23,350 bases of DNA from an uncultured Eubacteriales bacterium (GCA_900550955.1 URUF01000033.1:1-23350); one strand, 5' to 3'. Shown: positions 1 through 8,138, counted from the first letter of the stretch. A program made the numbers and translations. The notes: generated by a model from the sequence alone, not told the origin.

Positions 1-1
1 C

Positions 2-358
2 GTGGTTGCCGAGCCTGCGAGCGCGAAGGGCGCGACCGATGCCGCTTATGCGCGCCGTGGTTCCATTCGCGTGTCGACGAAGTATCCGCGCATCACCCAG
101 GCGTATTACGATCGAATTGGCGTGCAAGCCGATATCGTTACGCTTCATGGCAACATTGAGCTTGGTCCCATGGTTGGCCTGTCCGACCGCATCGTCGACA
201 TTACCGCGACGGGCACCACGCTTCGAGAAAACAACCTGGTCATAGTCGATGAGGTGCTGAAATGCTCCGCGCGCTTCTTTGCAAGTCCCGCGAGCATTCG
301 CTGTGATGAAAGAGTTCGCGACCTGGCAGCTAAGCTGGCCGCTTCGAGAAAGGCATAG
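2..358 (+). CDS. hisG: ATP phosphoribosyltransferase, C-terminal part (5' partial)
   Basis: This is the last 118 codons of HisG, which condenses ATP and PRPP in the first step of histidine synthesis in the cytosol. The frame is open from the window edge, so the N-terminal half lies outside. The HisG signatures are clear: a strand like RVSTKYPRIT, then GVQADIVTLHGNIELGP, and the PRPP-loop region VGLSDRIVDITATGTTLREN. No long C-terminal regulatory domain follows, which fits the short HisG form that needs HisZ. The stop is five bases before the hisD start, so the two form an operon. Word choice and codon use resemble Coriobacteriia/actinobacteria rather than the clostridial genes that follow. 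I infer that this end of the contig comes from another organism. Confidence 0.9.
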   Translation: MVAEPASAKGATDAAYARRGSIRVSTKYPRITQAYYDRIGVQADIVTLHGNIELGPMVGLSDRIVDITATGTTLRENNLVIVDEVLKCSARFFASPASIRCDERVRDLAAKLAASRKA

Positions 359-363
359 ATACC

Positions 364-501
364 ATGAAAACCATTACGCTTAACCCAGGTGAGCGCCTTG
401 CGGCTGGACAGCTTCCGCGCCAGGGGGTTTTGCCTGTGGCCATCATGCAGTCGGCCCAGGCTATCGTCGACGATGTGCGTGAGCGCGGCGATGCCGCCCT
501 T
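364..501 (+). CDS. hisD: Histidinol dehydrogenase, N-terminal 46 codons only, cut by a junction
   Basis: HisD oxidises histidinol to histidine. Only its start is present: MKTITLNPGERL followed by QGVLPVAIMQSAQAIVDDV and RERGDAAL, the usual N-terminus of the family. The ATG is five bases after the hisG stop. A complete HisD has about 430 residues. After the RERGDAAL stretch (through base 501) the frame stays open but reads antisense to a short-chain dehydrogenase and no longer resembles HisD. The break is at the 27-bp stretch 475-501, which makes sense as HisD on the plus strand and as SDR on the minus strand. Assembly artefact is the simplest explanation. A true recombination would leave a dead hisD. 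Confidence 0.8.
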
Positions 502-969
502 GGCGGCGGTATAGCTCTCCGTCTGCGGCTGGCTCATGCGGTCGCGCGAGGAGGAAATGTTGATGATGGACGCACCGGGCGCGAAATAGGGCGCAAACAG
601 CTTTGTCAGGTAGAAGGGAGCCGTCACGCCCACGCGCAGCGCGGCGTTGAATTCCTCGTAGGTGCACGCATCCAGCCCGCGGGTGAGGGGCAGGGCGTTG
701 TTGACCAGCACGTTAAGGGGCTGCTTGTCCGCCATGACCTGGCGGAAGGCCTCCTTGATGGCCGCGGTATCGCTCAGCTCGCAATACACGGGCTTGACCC
801 ACACGCCATAGCGGGCGGAAAACTCGTCCAGGCGCGTTTCAAAGGCCGGATCCGGCTTGCGGGCGAAGGCCCATACGTTGGCTCCCTCGCGCGCAAACAC
901 CTCGACCATCGCAGCCCCAATGCCGCGCGCCGCGCCGGTAATCAGCGCGTTTTTGCCGTTAAGCAGCAT
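475..969 (-). CDS. Short-chain dehydrogenase/reductase, C-terminus lost at a junction
   Basis: This is a classical SDR of the Rossmann-fold NAD(P)-dependent oxidoreductases; the substrate is unknown. The cofactor motif TGAARGIG is at residues 11-18, VNNA at 89-92, the catalytic serine region ISSS at 138-141, and the YxxxK pair at Tyr153/Lys157 (SYTAAK). Homology stops at about residue 165 (AALTH). A normal SDR would continue for another 80-90 residues, including the substrate-binding part. The frame then runs antisense through hisD and hisG and is not meaningful. The ATG is one base after the stop of the upstream membrane-protein gene, and its GGAGG lies inside that gene's end, so it is the third gene of a minus-strand operon. 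Intact catalytic residues suggest that the real gene is functional elsewhere. Confidence 0.85.
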
Positions 970-970
970 G

Positions 971-2488
971 CTATTCCCCCTCCACAGCGGTTACGCGCTG
1001 CTTTTCGTAATACTCCCCGTACAGATGGAGCACATAGTCCAGCGAATCGCTGTTGAGCGCGTCGCCCATGAACGCCTCGGGAATGTCCTCCACAGGGGCC
1101 ATTACCGGCTCGGTCTGCCCGGGGTCGTTCATCGTTTCGTCCCGCGCTTCCATGGCCGCGTCATACCTTGCCGCCTCCCCATTCAGCAAAGAGCGCAGCG
1201 CGCTGCCGGAGGCCATGTTCCGCGGCCCATAATCCTGGCTGCCCTCAGGGCGGTAGCACAGGCAGCCCGCCACCAGCAAAACCACCGCCGCCGCAAACGC
1301 GCCAATGCGCAGGCCATCCTTTTTCGCCGTGCCAATGGCGGGGAATGCGGCGCGGCCTTCCAGCCTGCGCTGGCCCCAGCCCATCCAGTACAGCGCCAGC
1401 GCGCAGTTCATGAGCACAAAGGTATAAAAGTAGGTATTCAGCGCGCGGCCGTCGCCCAGGTAGTTGCCGGTATACAGCGTGGGCGCGAGCTGCGCGCAGA
1501 ACAGGCATACGCACAAAACCGTCGCCCAGATAGGATGGTTGAAGCGGTAGGGGCTGCCGCGCAGCGCCTCGCTAAGCTGCCAGGCCACCATGCACCATAC
1601 TACCAGCAGCGGCAGCGAAAACCAATTGCCCATCAGCGCCAGGCCAAAGTAAAAGGCCTGCAAAACCGCCATGGGCGCGCTCATGCCGCCGCGCAGGGTT
1701 TGCGCGCGCACGGCGTTTCCGGGCGCGGCCATGCTGAATGCAAAGCACGCAAGCAGCAGCATAAACAGTATAAGCTCGCCCACCCGTTCCCGCCGCTTAT
1801 GCAGGAAGGCCCGCAGCACCAGCAGCGCGTCCGCCAGCGCCGCAAACAGCAGCGTAGAATACTTGGCCCCGCCCAAAATCACCGTTAGAACTACCAGCAG
1901 GCCGTACAGCGCCGCCTTCGCGCCCTTGCGCCGGGCGTTTTCAAAGCTTACAAGCACGCCCAGGCGCGTCAACATTACCGACCACATCAGCGTATACGCC
2001 ACGCCGCCGTTGAACCAGAAGAACGCCTCGCTCAATTCCGGCACAAACTGCACCATCACAAAGGCCAGCGCGCAAAACGCCATCCAGAAGGTGGGGCCGT
2101 CGACATGAAGCGTGCGCACCAGTATCTGCTTTAGGAAAAACCATACCGCAAACAGGAAAAAGGTAAGCAGCAGCGCGGTGGTAATCCAGTAGAGGTGCTC
2201 GCCAAACAGCGCGGGCTGCAACGCGCTGATAAAGGAGGTGGCATAGGTGCCCTCCCATGTATCGCGGATGCCCACAGTATTGCGGATGGCCGCCTTGAAG
2301 GTTTCCAGTACGCTGCCGGTGGAACGCCACGCATCGTGCGTGAGGATGGAAAAGCCAAAATCGTCATAGCAGGCATGGTTGTAGGCCGAAAGCGCATACA
2401 GCGGCATCAGGCTGACCAGCAGCGCGGCCACGCACAGCCACGCCAGCGCCCGGTTGGATAGGTTTCGCTTCATTAGGCCGTTTTTCAT
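971..2488 (-). CDS. DUF6056/GT-C-like polytopic membrane protein, copy B
   Basis: This 505-residue integral membrane protein has about ten or more hydrophobic helices. It begins with a short basic stretch and a first helix (about residues 13-35), then an outside loop with an acidic pair, YDDFGFS (41-47), followed by WEGTY (78-82) and a SALQP stretch. Later come FWFNGGVAYT and a conserved APGNAVR. This layout resembles the DUF6056 family. An acidic pair in the first external loop is typical of GT-C glycosyltransferases, so transfer of a lipid-linked sugar onto an envelope polymer is a reasonable guess, not a demonstrated role. Its ATG overlaps the upstream paralogue's stop by ATGA, so the two are translationally coupled. 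The two proteins share all these motifs and clearly arose by duplication. Confidence 0.7.
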   Translation of the reverse strand: MKNGLMKRNLSNRALAWLCVAALLVSLMPLYALSAYNHACYDDFGFSILTHDAWRSTGSVLETFKAAIRNTVGIRDTWEGTYATSFISALQPALFGEHLYWITTALLLTFFLFAVWFFLKQILVRTLHVDGPTFWMAFCALAFVMVQFVPELSEAFFWFNGGVAYTLMWSVMLTRLGVLVSFENARRKGAKAALYGLLVVLTVILGGAKYSTLLFAALADALLVLRAFLHKRRERVGELILFMLLLACFAFSMAAPGNAVRAQTLRGGMSAPMAVLQAFYFGLALMGNWFSLPLLVVWCMVAWQLSEALRGSPYRFNHPIWATVLCVCLFCAQLAPTLYTGNYLGDGRALNTYFYTFVLMNCALALYWMGWGQRRLEGRAAFPAIGTAKKDGLRIGAFAAAVVLLVAGCLCYRPEGSQDYGPRNMASGSALRSLLNGEAARYDAAMEARDETMNDPGQTEPVMAPVEDIPEAFMGDALNSDSLDYVLHLYGEYYEKQRVTAVEGE

Positions 2489-3996
2489 GGAGCCGCCGCC
2501 TCCCCTTCAATGCGTATCGCTTCCTTGCCATAGTACAGGCACAGCGATGGCCGCACATCGTATTCCGCGTCCGGCGTAACAAGGTCGTCCATAAACACGT
2601 CCGGCACGGCGGTAAGCGGCGTTAGCGTAACCACGGGCTGGGACGCGTCGTTGAGCAGCGCCTCGCGCCGCGTCATTTCAATGTCGTACTGCTTGGCCTC
2701 GCCCGTCGCGATGGAAATGGCCGCGCTGACCCCGTTCAAGTTCTGCACGCCGTAAAGCGGTTCCCCGTCGGGCTTTACGCCCAGGCAGCCCACGCCCAGC
2801 AGGCATGCGCTCGTTAGCAGCAGCGCGCCATAGGCGCGCGGCGTAAGCGTTGGCAGGGCGCGCCCCTTTAGCCGCCTGGCAGCGAAGCCTGCCAAATAGT
2901 ACATATACAGGAACCACAACGCTACAAAGCTCTGGAAATAGGTGTTCACAATGCGCCCGGCGCCGATGCCCGCAATCGAATACAGCGGCGGCGTGAGCTG
3001 CGTGCAGTACACAGCCGCCATTAGCCCCAGCGCCAGCCACGGATGGCGGAAGGAGAAGCGGCTGCGCCTGGCCGCGCCGTACAAAAACGGCGCCACCGCC
3101 AGCGTAATGGCAATTAGCGGCAGGCGGATATAGCCGCCCATCTGCGCCACGCCATAGTACAGCGATTGCGCAACGGCCTTCACCGCCGAGCCCTGATAGC
3201 CAATCCTGTCCGCGCGCACCGCGTTGCCGGGAGCGCACATGCTGTAAACAAAGCAACCCAGGAATAGCGCAAACAGCGCCGCAAAGCAGGCCCTTTTGGG
3301 ATGCCTGCGCGCAAAGGCGGCCACGGTGGCCAGCCCCAGCATACACAGCCCAAACAGCCCGCCGCCGTAGCTGCCGCCGCCAAGCAGCGCCATCAGCACG
3401 CATAGCGCGGCCATCAGCGCCACCGCGCAGGCGCGGCTCCTGCTTAGGCACAGGCGGATGAGCAGCGCCGCCGCCAGCGCCATAAGCGAATAGATAAACG
3501 TATTGCCCACCCCGCCGTTAAACCAGTAGAAGGCCTCGCCCGCGTCGGGCATAAGCTGCAACATGAGCGCAACGGCCAGGCAGCCCAGGCTTGCGCTTTC
3601 GCCGCCAGCCAGCCCCAGCGCGCCAAACGCCGTGGCAAAGAAATACAGGAAGCACGCGATAAACGCCGTGAGCAAAAAGAAGGCGCTTAGGAAATACAGC
3701 TTCTCGGAAAACACGCCCGGCTGAAGGTTGCTCAAAAGCGTGCCCGTATAAGTGCCCTGCCAGGTCATGCGGGTGTTTCGCGCGGCGCGCCACGCGGCGC
3801 TAAGCACCGCGCTTAGGCTGCCCGTGCGCTGCCAGGCATGGTGCACCGGGGCCGAAAAGCCGTAATCGTCGTAATAGGGATGGTTATACGGCGCAATGGC
3901 GTACAGCGGGAGCGCGCTGAGCACAAGCGCCGCAACGCTCGCCCACATAAGCAGCCGCTTCATGCCGCTCAAGCCCGTTTCCTTCCTCACCGCCAT
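2485..3996 (-). CDS. DUF6056/GT-C-like polytopic membrane protein, copy A
   Basis: First gene of the minus-strand operon and paralogue of the next one. From the chosen start it is 503 residues. It has a first helix at about residues 13-35, then PYNHPYYDDYGFS with the acidic pair near 43-44, WQGTY, NLQP, YWFNGGVGNT and APGNAVR, in the same order as in copy B. The open frame extends up to 4071, but the extended -10 promoter at 4042-4050 would start the message near 4035, so a start at 4071 would be untranscribed. ATG 3996 follows a GAAGGGGGG run very closely. GTG 3990 has better spacing and is a real alternative. The function is unknown; a GT-C sugar transferase of the envelope is an inference from the acidic pair and the fold. 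Confidence 0.7.
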   Translation of the reverse strand: MAVRKETGLSGMKRLLMWASVAALVLSALPLYAIAPYNHPYYDDYGFSAPVHHAWQRTGSLSAVLSAAWRAARNTRMTWQGTYTGTLLSNLQPGVFSEKLYFLSAFFLLTAFIACFLYFFATAFGALGLAGGESASLGCLAVALMLQLMPDAGEAFYWFNGGVGNTFIYSLMALAAALLIRLCLSRSRACAVALMAALCVLMALLGGGSYGGGLFGLCMLGLATVAAFARRHPKRACFAALFALFLGCFVYSMCAPGNAVRADRIGYQGSAVKAVAQSLYYGVAQMGGYIRLPLIAITLAVAPFLYGAARRSRFSFRHPWLALGLMAAVYCTQLTPPLYSIAGIGAGRIVNTYFQSFVALWFLYMYYLAGFAARRLKGRALPTLTPRAYGALLLTSACLLGVGCLGVKPDGEPLYGVQNLNGVSAAISIATGEAKQYDIEMTRREALLNDASQPVVTLTPLTAVPDVFMDDLVTPDAEYDVRPSLCLYYGKEAIRIEGEAAAP

Positions 3997-4041
3997 CCCC
4001 CCTTCTATGTATGGAAGCAGCATATAGAATACCAAGTTTAG

Positions 4042-4050
4042 ATTATAGCA
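4042..4050 (-). promoter_or_regulatory. Extended -10 promoter of the DUF6056-SDR operon
   Basis: On the minus strand the sequence reads TGCTATAAT, a perfect -10 with the TG extension. No good -35 lies 17 bases upstream, as is common for extended -10 promoters. Transcription would begin near 4035, which excludes the longest possible start of the first gene (4071). Confidence 0.65.
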
Positions 4051-4110
4051 TGTTTCGCCTAAAAATGCCACACCGGCAAAAAAGCCGCTTAGTCAAGGCC
4101 AGATCGCGCA

Positions 4111-4139
4111 TTGACACCGTCCCTTTGGCGCTGTATGAT
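4111..4139 (+). promoter_or_regulatory. Sigma-A promoter of the MFS-GDPD operon
   Basis: TTGACA (4111-4116) and TATGAT (4134-4139) are 17 bases apart. The promoter is divergent from the DUF6056 promoter about 60 bases away, so the two operons share one control region. Confidence 0.8.
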
Positions 4140-4186
4140 AAACAAAACCCTTTCGTTCCATCAATGATTTGGCAGGAGGCTCGCCC

Positions 4187-5497
4187 ATGAAGCTCAATTA
4201 CAGGCGCACGGTTCTGGTTGGCATGGCGTTTCTATCCATCTGCGCGTTCTGGCAGCTGTATGACAACGTGGTTCCTCTTATTTTAAAAAACACCTTTCAT
4301 GTGCCGGATGACGTTGCGGGCGTGATCATGGCGCTGGATAACATCCTGGCATTGTTCCTGCTGCCGCTGTTTGGCAAGCTGTCGGACGGCTGCCGCACGC
4401 GGCTTGGCAAGCGCATGCCCTTTATCCTGGGCGGTACGCTGGCGGCGGTAATCCTCATGAACCTGCTGCCCCTGGCCGATAAAACGCAAAACCTGGCGCT
4501 GTTCATCGTGGCGCTTGGGCTGCTGCTCATTGCCATGGGCACCTACCGCTCCCCCGCCGTGGCCCTCATGCCGGATGTAACGCCCAAGCCCCTGCGCAGC
4601 AAGGGCAACGCCATCATCAACCTGATGGGCGCTTTGGGCGGCGTGTTCACGCTGGGCGTTACGGGTTTCCTGGTCAGCAAAAACGCCGCCGGGCGCGAGG
4701 ACTACACGCTGCTGTTCCTGGCTGTTTCCCTGCTGATGGCGGTATCGGTAATCCTGCTGCTGGCCACCATCCGCGAAAACAAGCTGGCCCAGGAGGCGGA
4801 GGCCCTCAACGCCGGGCAGGCCGAGGAAACGCAGGAGGCCGGGCAAGCGCCCGCTGCCTCCGCCGGCGGCTTTGGGGCGCTTCCCAAGGAGCTGCGCCGC
4901 AGCCTGATTTTAATTCTGTGCTCGGTTTCTTTGTGGTTCATGGGCTATAACGCCGTTACCACCGCCTTTACCAAATACATGAGCGTGCAATGGGGGTACG
5001 ATATCAAGGCCGCCTCGCAATGCCTGATGATCGCCACGGTGGGCGCAGTGGTAAGCTACCTGCCGGTGGGCCTGCTTTCCTCCCGCTTTGGCCGCAAGCG
5101 CGTCATTCAATCGGGCGTATTGCTGCTTGCGCTGTGCTTTGCCGGCGCGGCGTTCTATCAAACCTTCCATCCCACCGTGTACGTCATTTTCGCGCTCATC
5201 GGCGCGGCATGGGCCATGATCAACGTCAACTCCTACCCCATGGTGGTGGAAATCTCCAAAAGCGGGGACGTTGGCAAATTCACCGGCTACTACTACACCT
5301 TTTCCATGGCCGCGCAAATTGTAACGCCCATTTTGAGCGGTTGGCTTTTGGAGCATGTGGGCTATCATACGCTTTTGCCCTACGCGGCCGTCATGGTGGC
5401 GCTTTCCTTTGTTACCATCAGCCTTACCAAGCATGGCGACAACCGCCCCGAAAGGCCCAAAAGCAAGCTGGAAGCCTTCGACGTAGGAGATGATTAA
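4187..5497 (+). CDS. MFS transporter, SLC45/sugar-cation-symporter-like
   Basis: This 436-residue major facilitator protein has about twelve hydrophobic helices in two halves, separated by a polar Ala/Glu/Gln-rich loop at about residues 199-235. Motif A of the family is visible between helices 2 and 3: GKLSDGCRTRLGKRMP (63-78), with a degenerate second copy SSRFGRK in the second half. The pattern resembles the SLC45 and glycoside-pentoside-hexuronide symporter-like MFS proteins of clostridia. The substrate cannot be read from sequence; a sugar or glycoside is a guess. ATG 4187 is preferred over the upstream TTG at 4169 because AGGAGG (4174-4179) sits seven bases before it. The next gene, a glycerophosphodiesterase, starts three bases after the stop. 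Confidence 0.85.
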   Translation: MKLNYRRTVLVGMAFLSICAFWQLYDNVVPLILKNTFHVPDDVAGVIMALDNILALFLLPLFGKLSDGCRTRLGKRMPFILGGTLAAVILMNLLPLADKTQNLALFIVALGLLLIAMGTYRSPAVALMPDVTPKPLRSKGNAIINLMGALGGVFTLGVTGFLVSKNAAGREDYTLLFLAVSLLMAVSVILLLATIRENKLAQEAEALNAGQAEETQEAGQAPAASAGGFGALPKELRRSLILILCSVSLWFMGYNAVTTAFTKYMSVQWGYDIKAASQCLMIATVGAVVSYLPVGLLSSRFGRKRVIQSGVLLLALCFAGAAFYQTFHPTVYVIFALIGAAWAMINVNSYPMVVEISKSGDVGKFTGYYYTFSMAAQIVTPILSGWLLEHVGYHTLLPYAAVMVALSFVTISLTKHGDNRPERPKSKLEAFDVGDD

Positions 5498-5500
5498 GCC

Positions 5501-6325
5501 ATGAGCGCTTTCCTTTGGATTCTTCTCATCCTTGCCGCGCTGGCGGCTATCTATCTGTTTTTAATCGCGCCCAGCCATAACCGGCCGGACGCCTCCATGC
5601 TTTCGGGCTGGCTGTACGCTCACCGCGGCCTGCATGACGGCAACCGTTCCGTGCCGGAAAACAGCTTGGCTGCCTTTGAGCGCGCCGTGGAAGCGGGCTA
5701 TGGCATGGAGCTGGACGTGCAGCTCACCAGGGACGGGCAGCTGGTGGTGCACCACGACGGCAACCTCAAGCGCGTATGCGGCGTGGACCGCAACATCCGC
5801 GACCTTACCTATCAGGAGCTATGCGCCATTCCCCTGCCGGACGGCTCGCGCGTGCCGCTGTTTTCCCAGGTGCTGGCGCTGGTCGACGGCCGCGCGCCCA
5901 TCATTGTGGAGGTAAAGCACTACGGCGGCGCGGCCAAAAACGCGGCGGCGGCGCTCGAGCTGCTCAAAGCGTACCCCGGCCCCTATTGCGTGGAAAGCTT
6001 TGACCCCACCGCCATGCGCTACTTCAAAAAGCACGCGCCTCAAATTATACGCGGCCAGCTGGCCAGCGGCGGCAAGTGGATGCGGGGCGAATTGAACCTT
6101 GCCGCCTACGTGGCGCTTAGGTCCCTGCTGGTAAACTGCGTAAGCCGCCCGCACTTTGTGGCCTATTCCGTACCAACGGATCATACGGCCTCCATGTGGC
6201 TGATGAAGCATGTATTTAAGCCCCTGTTGGCTGGCTGGACCATCCGCAGCCAGGCGGTGCTTGCTAAGGCGCAGGCCGAGGGATACGATTATCCCATCTT
6301 CGAGCTGTTTACGCCAAAGCAATAG
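5501..6325 (+). CDS. Glycerophosphodiester phosphodiesterase, membrane-anchored
   Basis: This 274-residue GDPD-family enzyme hydrolyses glycerophosphodiesters to glycerol-3-phosphate and an alcohol. Residues 3-22 form a single N-terminal helix, so the catalytic domain is tethered at the membrane. The TIM-barrel active site is well preserved: HRG at 41-43, PENS at 52-55, the metal-binding pair ELD at 70-72, HHD at 84-86 and an EVKHY strand near residue 132. The start follows the MFS stop by three bases and uses AGGAGA inside the end of that gene, so the pair is one operon. With the transporter it could salvage lipid or teichoic-acid-derived glycerophosphodiesters, which is an inference from adjacency only. 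The bidirectional terminator at 6365-6403 follows. Confidence 0.9.
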   Translation: MSAFLWILLILAALAAIYLFLIAPSHNRPDASMLSGWLYAHRGLHDGNRSVPENSLAAFERAVEAGYGMELDVQLTRDGQLVVHHDGNLKRVCGVDRNIRDLTYQELCAIPLPDGSRVPLFSQVLALVDGRAPIIVEVKHYGGAAKNAAAALELLKAYPGPYCVESFDPTAMRYFKKHAPQIIRGQLASGGKWMRGELNLAAYVALRSLLVNCVSRPHFVAYSVPTDHTASMWLMKHVFKPLLAGWTIRSQAVLAKAQAEGYDYPIFELFTPKQ

Positions 6326-6364
6326 CGCCCTGCCGCCGGATGAAGCGCATCCCGCACTCACACA

Positions 6365-6403
6365 AAAACGCCCGAACGGTTTTGAAAGCCGTTCGGGCGT
6401 TTT
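6365..6403. terminator. Bidirectional Rho-independent terminator
   Basis: A perfect 15-bp stem runs from AAAACGCCCGAACGG (6365-6379) to its complement (6389-6403), with a nine-base loop. The A run on one side and the T run on the other let it stop transcription from the GDPD gene on the plus strand and from the MATE gene on the minus strand. Confidence 0.95.
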
Positions 6404-6433
6404 GGATATGTTTCTATTCCGTTTTCAGCCTTT

Positions 6434-7849
6434 TCACACCGTTTCCGGCGCCGCCCCGCCGCCAAGCTCCTTATACGTCCGCAAAATCACGATCACCGAA
6501 ACGGCGAACGTAAGGATATCCGCCAGGGGGAAGGAATAAAGCAGGCCGTCCAGGCCAAAAGCCAGCGGCAGCAGGATGGGGAAGAACACGCCGAAGATGA
6601 TTTCACGGGTCAGCGACAGCGCCATGGATTCCTTGGCTTTCCCCAGCGCCTGCAGGAAAATGAAGCAGCCCTTGTTGACCATCGCCAGCGGCATCATGCA
6701 CAGGTAGATGCGGAAGCACCTGACCGCAAAATCGGTATAATAAGCGCTCTCGTTAGCCGCGCCAAAGATGCCGATCAGCCCGCGCGGAAGCACCTCAACG
6801 ATAAACAGGGCCACAAAGCCAACTGCGGCCTCGCCCGCAAGCAGGTACGTAAACAGCTGCTTAACGCGGTCCTTGCGCTTAGCGCCGATATTGTAGCCAA
6901 CCACCGGGATGCACCCAGCGGAAAGGCCCACGGAGATTGAGATGGCGATTTGGAAAAACTTCATCACAATGCCCAGCACCGCCAGGGGAATCTGTGTGTA
7001 GTCTGCCTGGCCGAAAACGGGATCCAGCGCGCTGTACTTTGTGCAGGTATTCTGCACCGCGGCCATGGATACAACCAGCGAGATTTGGGAAAGAAAGCTT
7101 GTAATCCCCAGCGGAATGAAGCGATTCATCAGTTTGCCCCAAACGCCAAAGCTTCCGCGCTCCAGCTTAACGGATTTCATGTGGCACAGATACCACACGG
7201 ACAGCGCCGCCGTAAGAATCTGGCCGATCACGGTGGCAACGGCTGCGCCCGTCATGCCCATGCGCATCGGGTAGATGAACACCCAGTCCAGGATGATGTT
7301 GGTCACAGCGCCGGCCACGGTTGCCGCCATAGCGAATTTGGGGCTGCCGTCGGAACGGATGATTGGGTTAATTGCCTGGCCGAACATGTAAAACGGAACG
7401 CCAAGCGAAATCCAGAAGAAGTATTCCTTGGCAAAGGCGAAGGTTTCGGGATTGACCTGCCCGCCAAACAGCGTTAGGATTGGCGCGGCGAAAATAAGGT
7501 AGATGGCTGTGAGCACAATGCTGGAAACCACGCAAAGCAGCACAGCGTTTCCGATGGTCCTATGGGCGTCCTCCGTCTTTTTCGCGCCCAGGCAGATGCT
7601 AACAAACGCGCACGCGCCGTCGCCGATCATAACGGCAATCGCCAGCGCAATCACCGTCAGGGGGAAAACCACCGTATTGGCCGCATTGCCAAAGGAACCC
7701 AGATAACTGGCGTTGGCAATATAAATCTGGTCTACAATATTATAAAGCGCCGCTACCAGCAGCGAGATGATGCACGGCACCGCGTACTTTATCATCAATT
7801 TCGTCGGTTTTTCTTGAACGAGATACTCGTTCGCAGTTTGATTGGACAT
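6434..7849 (-). CDS. MATE family efflux transporter, gene 1
   Basis: This 471-residue MATE transporter exports drugs or other compounds using an ion gradient. It has about twelve helices in two bundles. MATE hallmarks include PCIISLLVAALYNIVDQIYI in helix 1, the IGDGACAFVSICLGAKK region, the QAINPIIRSDGSPKFAM loop and the second-half SAGCIPVVGYNIGAKR. It resembles the clostridial MepA-like subgroup. The frame is open up to 8071, but ATG 7849 has GGAGGGAG seven bases upstream and starts the conserved MSNQTANEYL-type end. It is transcribed from the promoter at 7945-7972 through a leader with repeated CGATACAT units and ends at the shared terminator. The substrate is unknown. Confidence 0.92.
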   Translation of the reverse strand: MSNQTANEYLVQEKPTKLMIKYAVPCIISLLVAALYNIVDQIYIANASYLGSFGNAANTVVFPLTVIALAIAVMIGDGACAFVSICLGAKKTEDAHRTIGNAVLLCVVSSIVLTAIYLIFAAPILTLFGGQVNPETFAFAKEYFFWISLGVPFYMFGQAINPIIRSDGSPKFAMAATVAGAVTNIILDWVFIYPMRMGMTGAAVATVIGQILTAALSVWYLCHMKSVKLERGSFGVWGKLMNRFIPLGITSFLSQISLVVSMAAVQNTCTKYSALDPVFGQADYTQIPLAVLGIVMKFFQIAISISVGLSAGCIPVVGYNIGAKRKDRVKQLFTYLLAGEAAVGFVALFIVEVLPRGLIGIFGAANESAYYTDFAVRCFRIYLCMMPLAMVNKGCFIFLQALGKAKESMALSLTREIIFGVFFPILLPLAFGLDGLLYSFPLADILTFAVSVIVILRTYKELGGGAAPETV

Positions 7850-7873
7850 TGGCACTCCCTCCAAAGTATAAAA

Positions 7874-7933
7874 TGCGATACATCGCCGTGTCGTATCTGC
7901 GCAATGTATCGCATGTATCGTGCCAATGTATTC
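7874..7933 (-). promoter_or_regulatory. Repeat-rich leader of MATE gene 1 (operator or attenuator)
   Basis: On the plus strand ATGTATCG occurs at 7904-7911 and 7913-7920, with a weaker ATGTATTC at 7926-7933, and the inverted copy CGATACAT is at 7876-7883. In the minus-strand RNA, TGCGATACAT (7913-7904) can pair over ten bases with ATGTATCGCA (7883-7874), followed by TTTTATACTTT: a terminator-like hairpin. The first repeat could compete for the same partner arm. The same DNA would also suit a dimeric repressor. Which reading is right cannot be told from sequence. Confidence 0.5.
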
Positions 7934-7944
7934 AATTCGTACCC

Positions 7945-7972
7945 ATTTTAGCATAGCTCCCGGATTTGTCAA
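7945..7972 (-). promoter_or_regulatory. Promoter of MATE gene 1
   Basis: On the minus strand TTGACA (7972-7967) and TAAAAT (7950-7945) are separated by 16 bases, with a TGC extension before the -10. The message would start near 7938, about 90 bases before the ATG. Confidence 0.75.
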
Positions 7973-8138
7973 GCAAATTTGCAAAGAGAAGGGAGCGCTC
8001 CTTTCCCAATGCTTCCATTCCCTCCCGCCGCGCAATTCCATAGCCCGCCCCTTAAAGGAATAGCTGTACATGAGGGCGAATTTGAAGATTACATGAAGCG
8101 CGACACCCGCGCGGAGAGAAAAGGGGCGGAATAGATAG

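Noticed and set aside
145..474. Extension of the SDR frame beyond residue 165
   Set aside because: The added sequence is the reverse complement of hisD and hisG and has no SDR features.
502..1056. Continuation of the hisD frame after codon 46
   Set aside because: It reads antisense to the SDR gene and lacks all later HisD motifs.
4073..4086. CGGC/GCCG hairpin with an A-rich loop between the divergent promoters
   Set aside because: A four-bp stem is too short to claim a terminator or operator.
7850..8071. Longer N-terminus for MATE gene 1
   Set aside because: It would run through the promoter at 7945-7972 and the leader repeats; ATG 7849 has the proper ribosome site.
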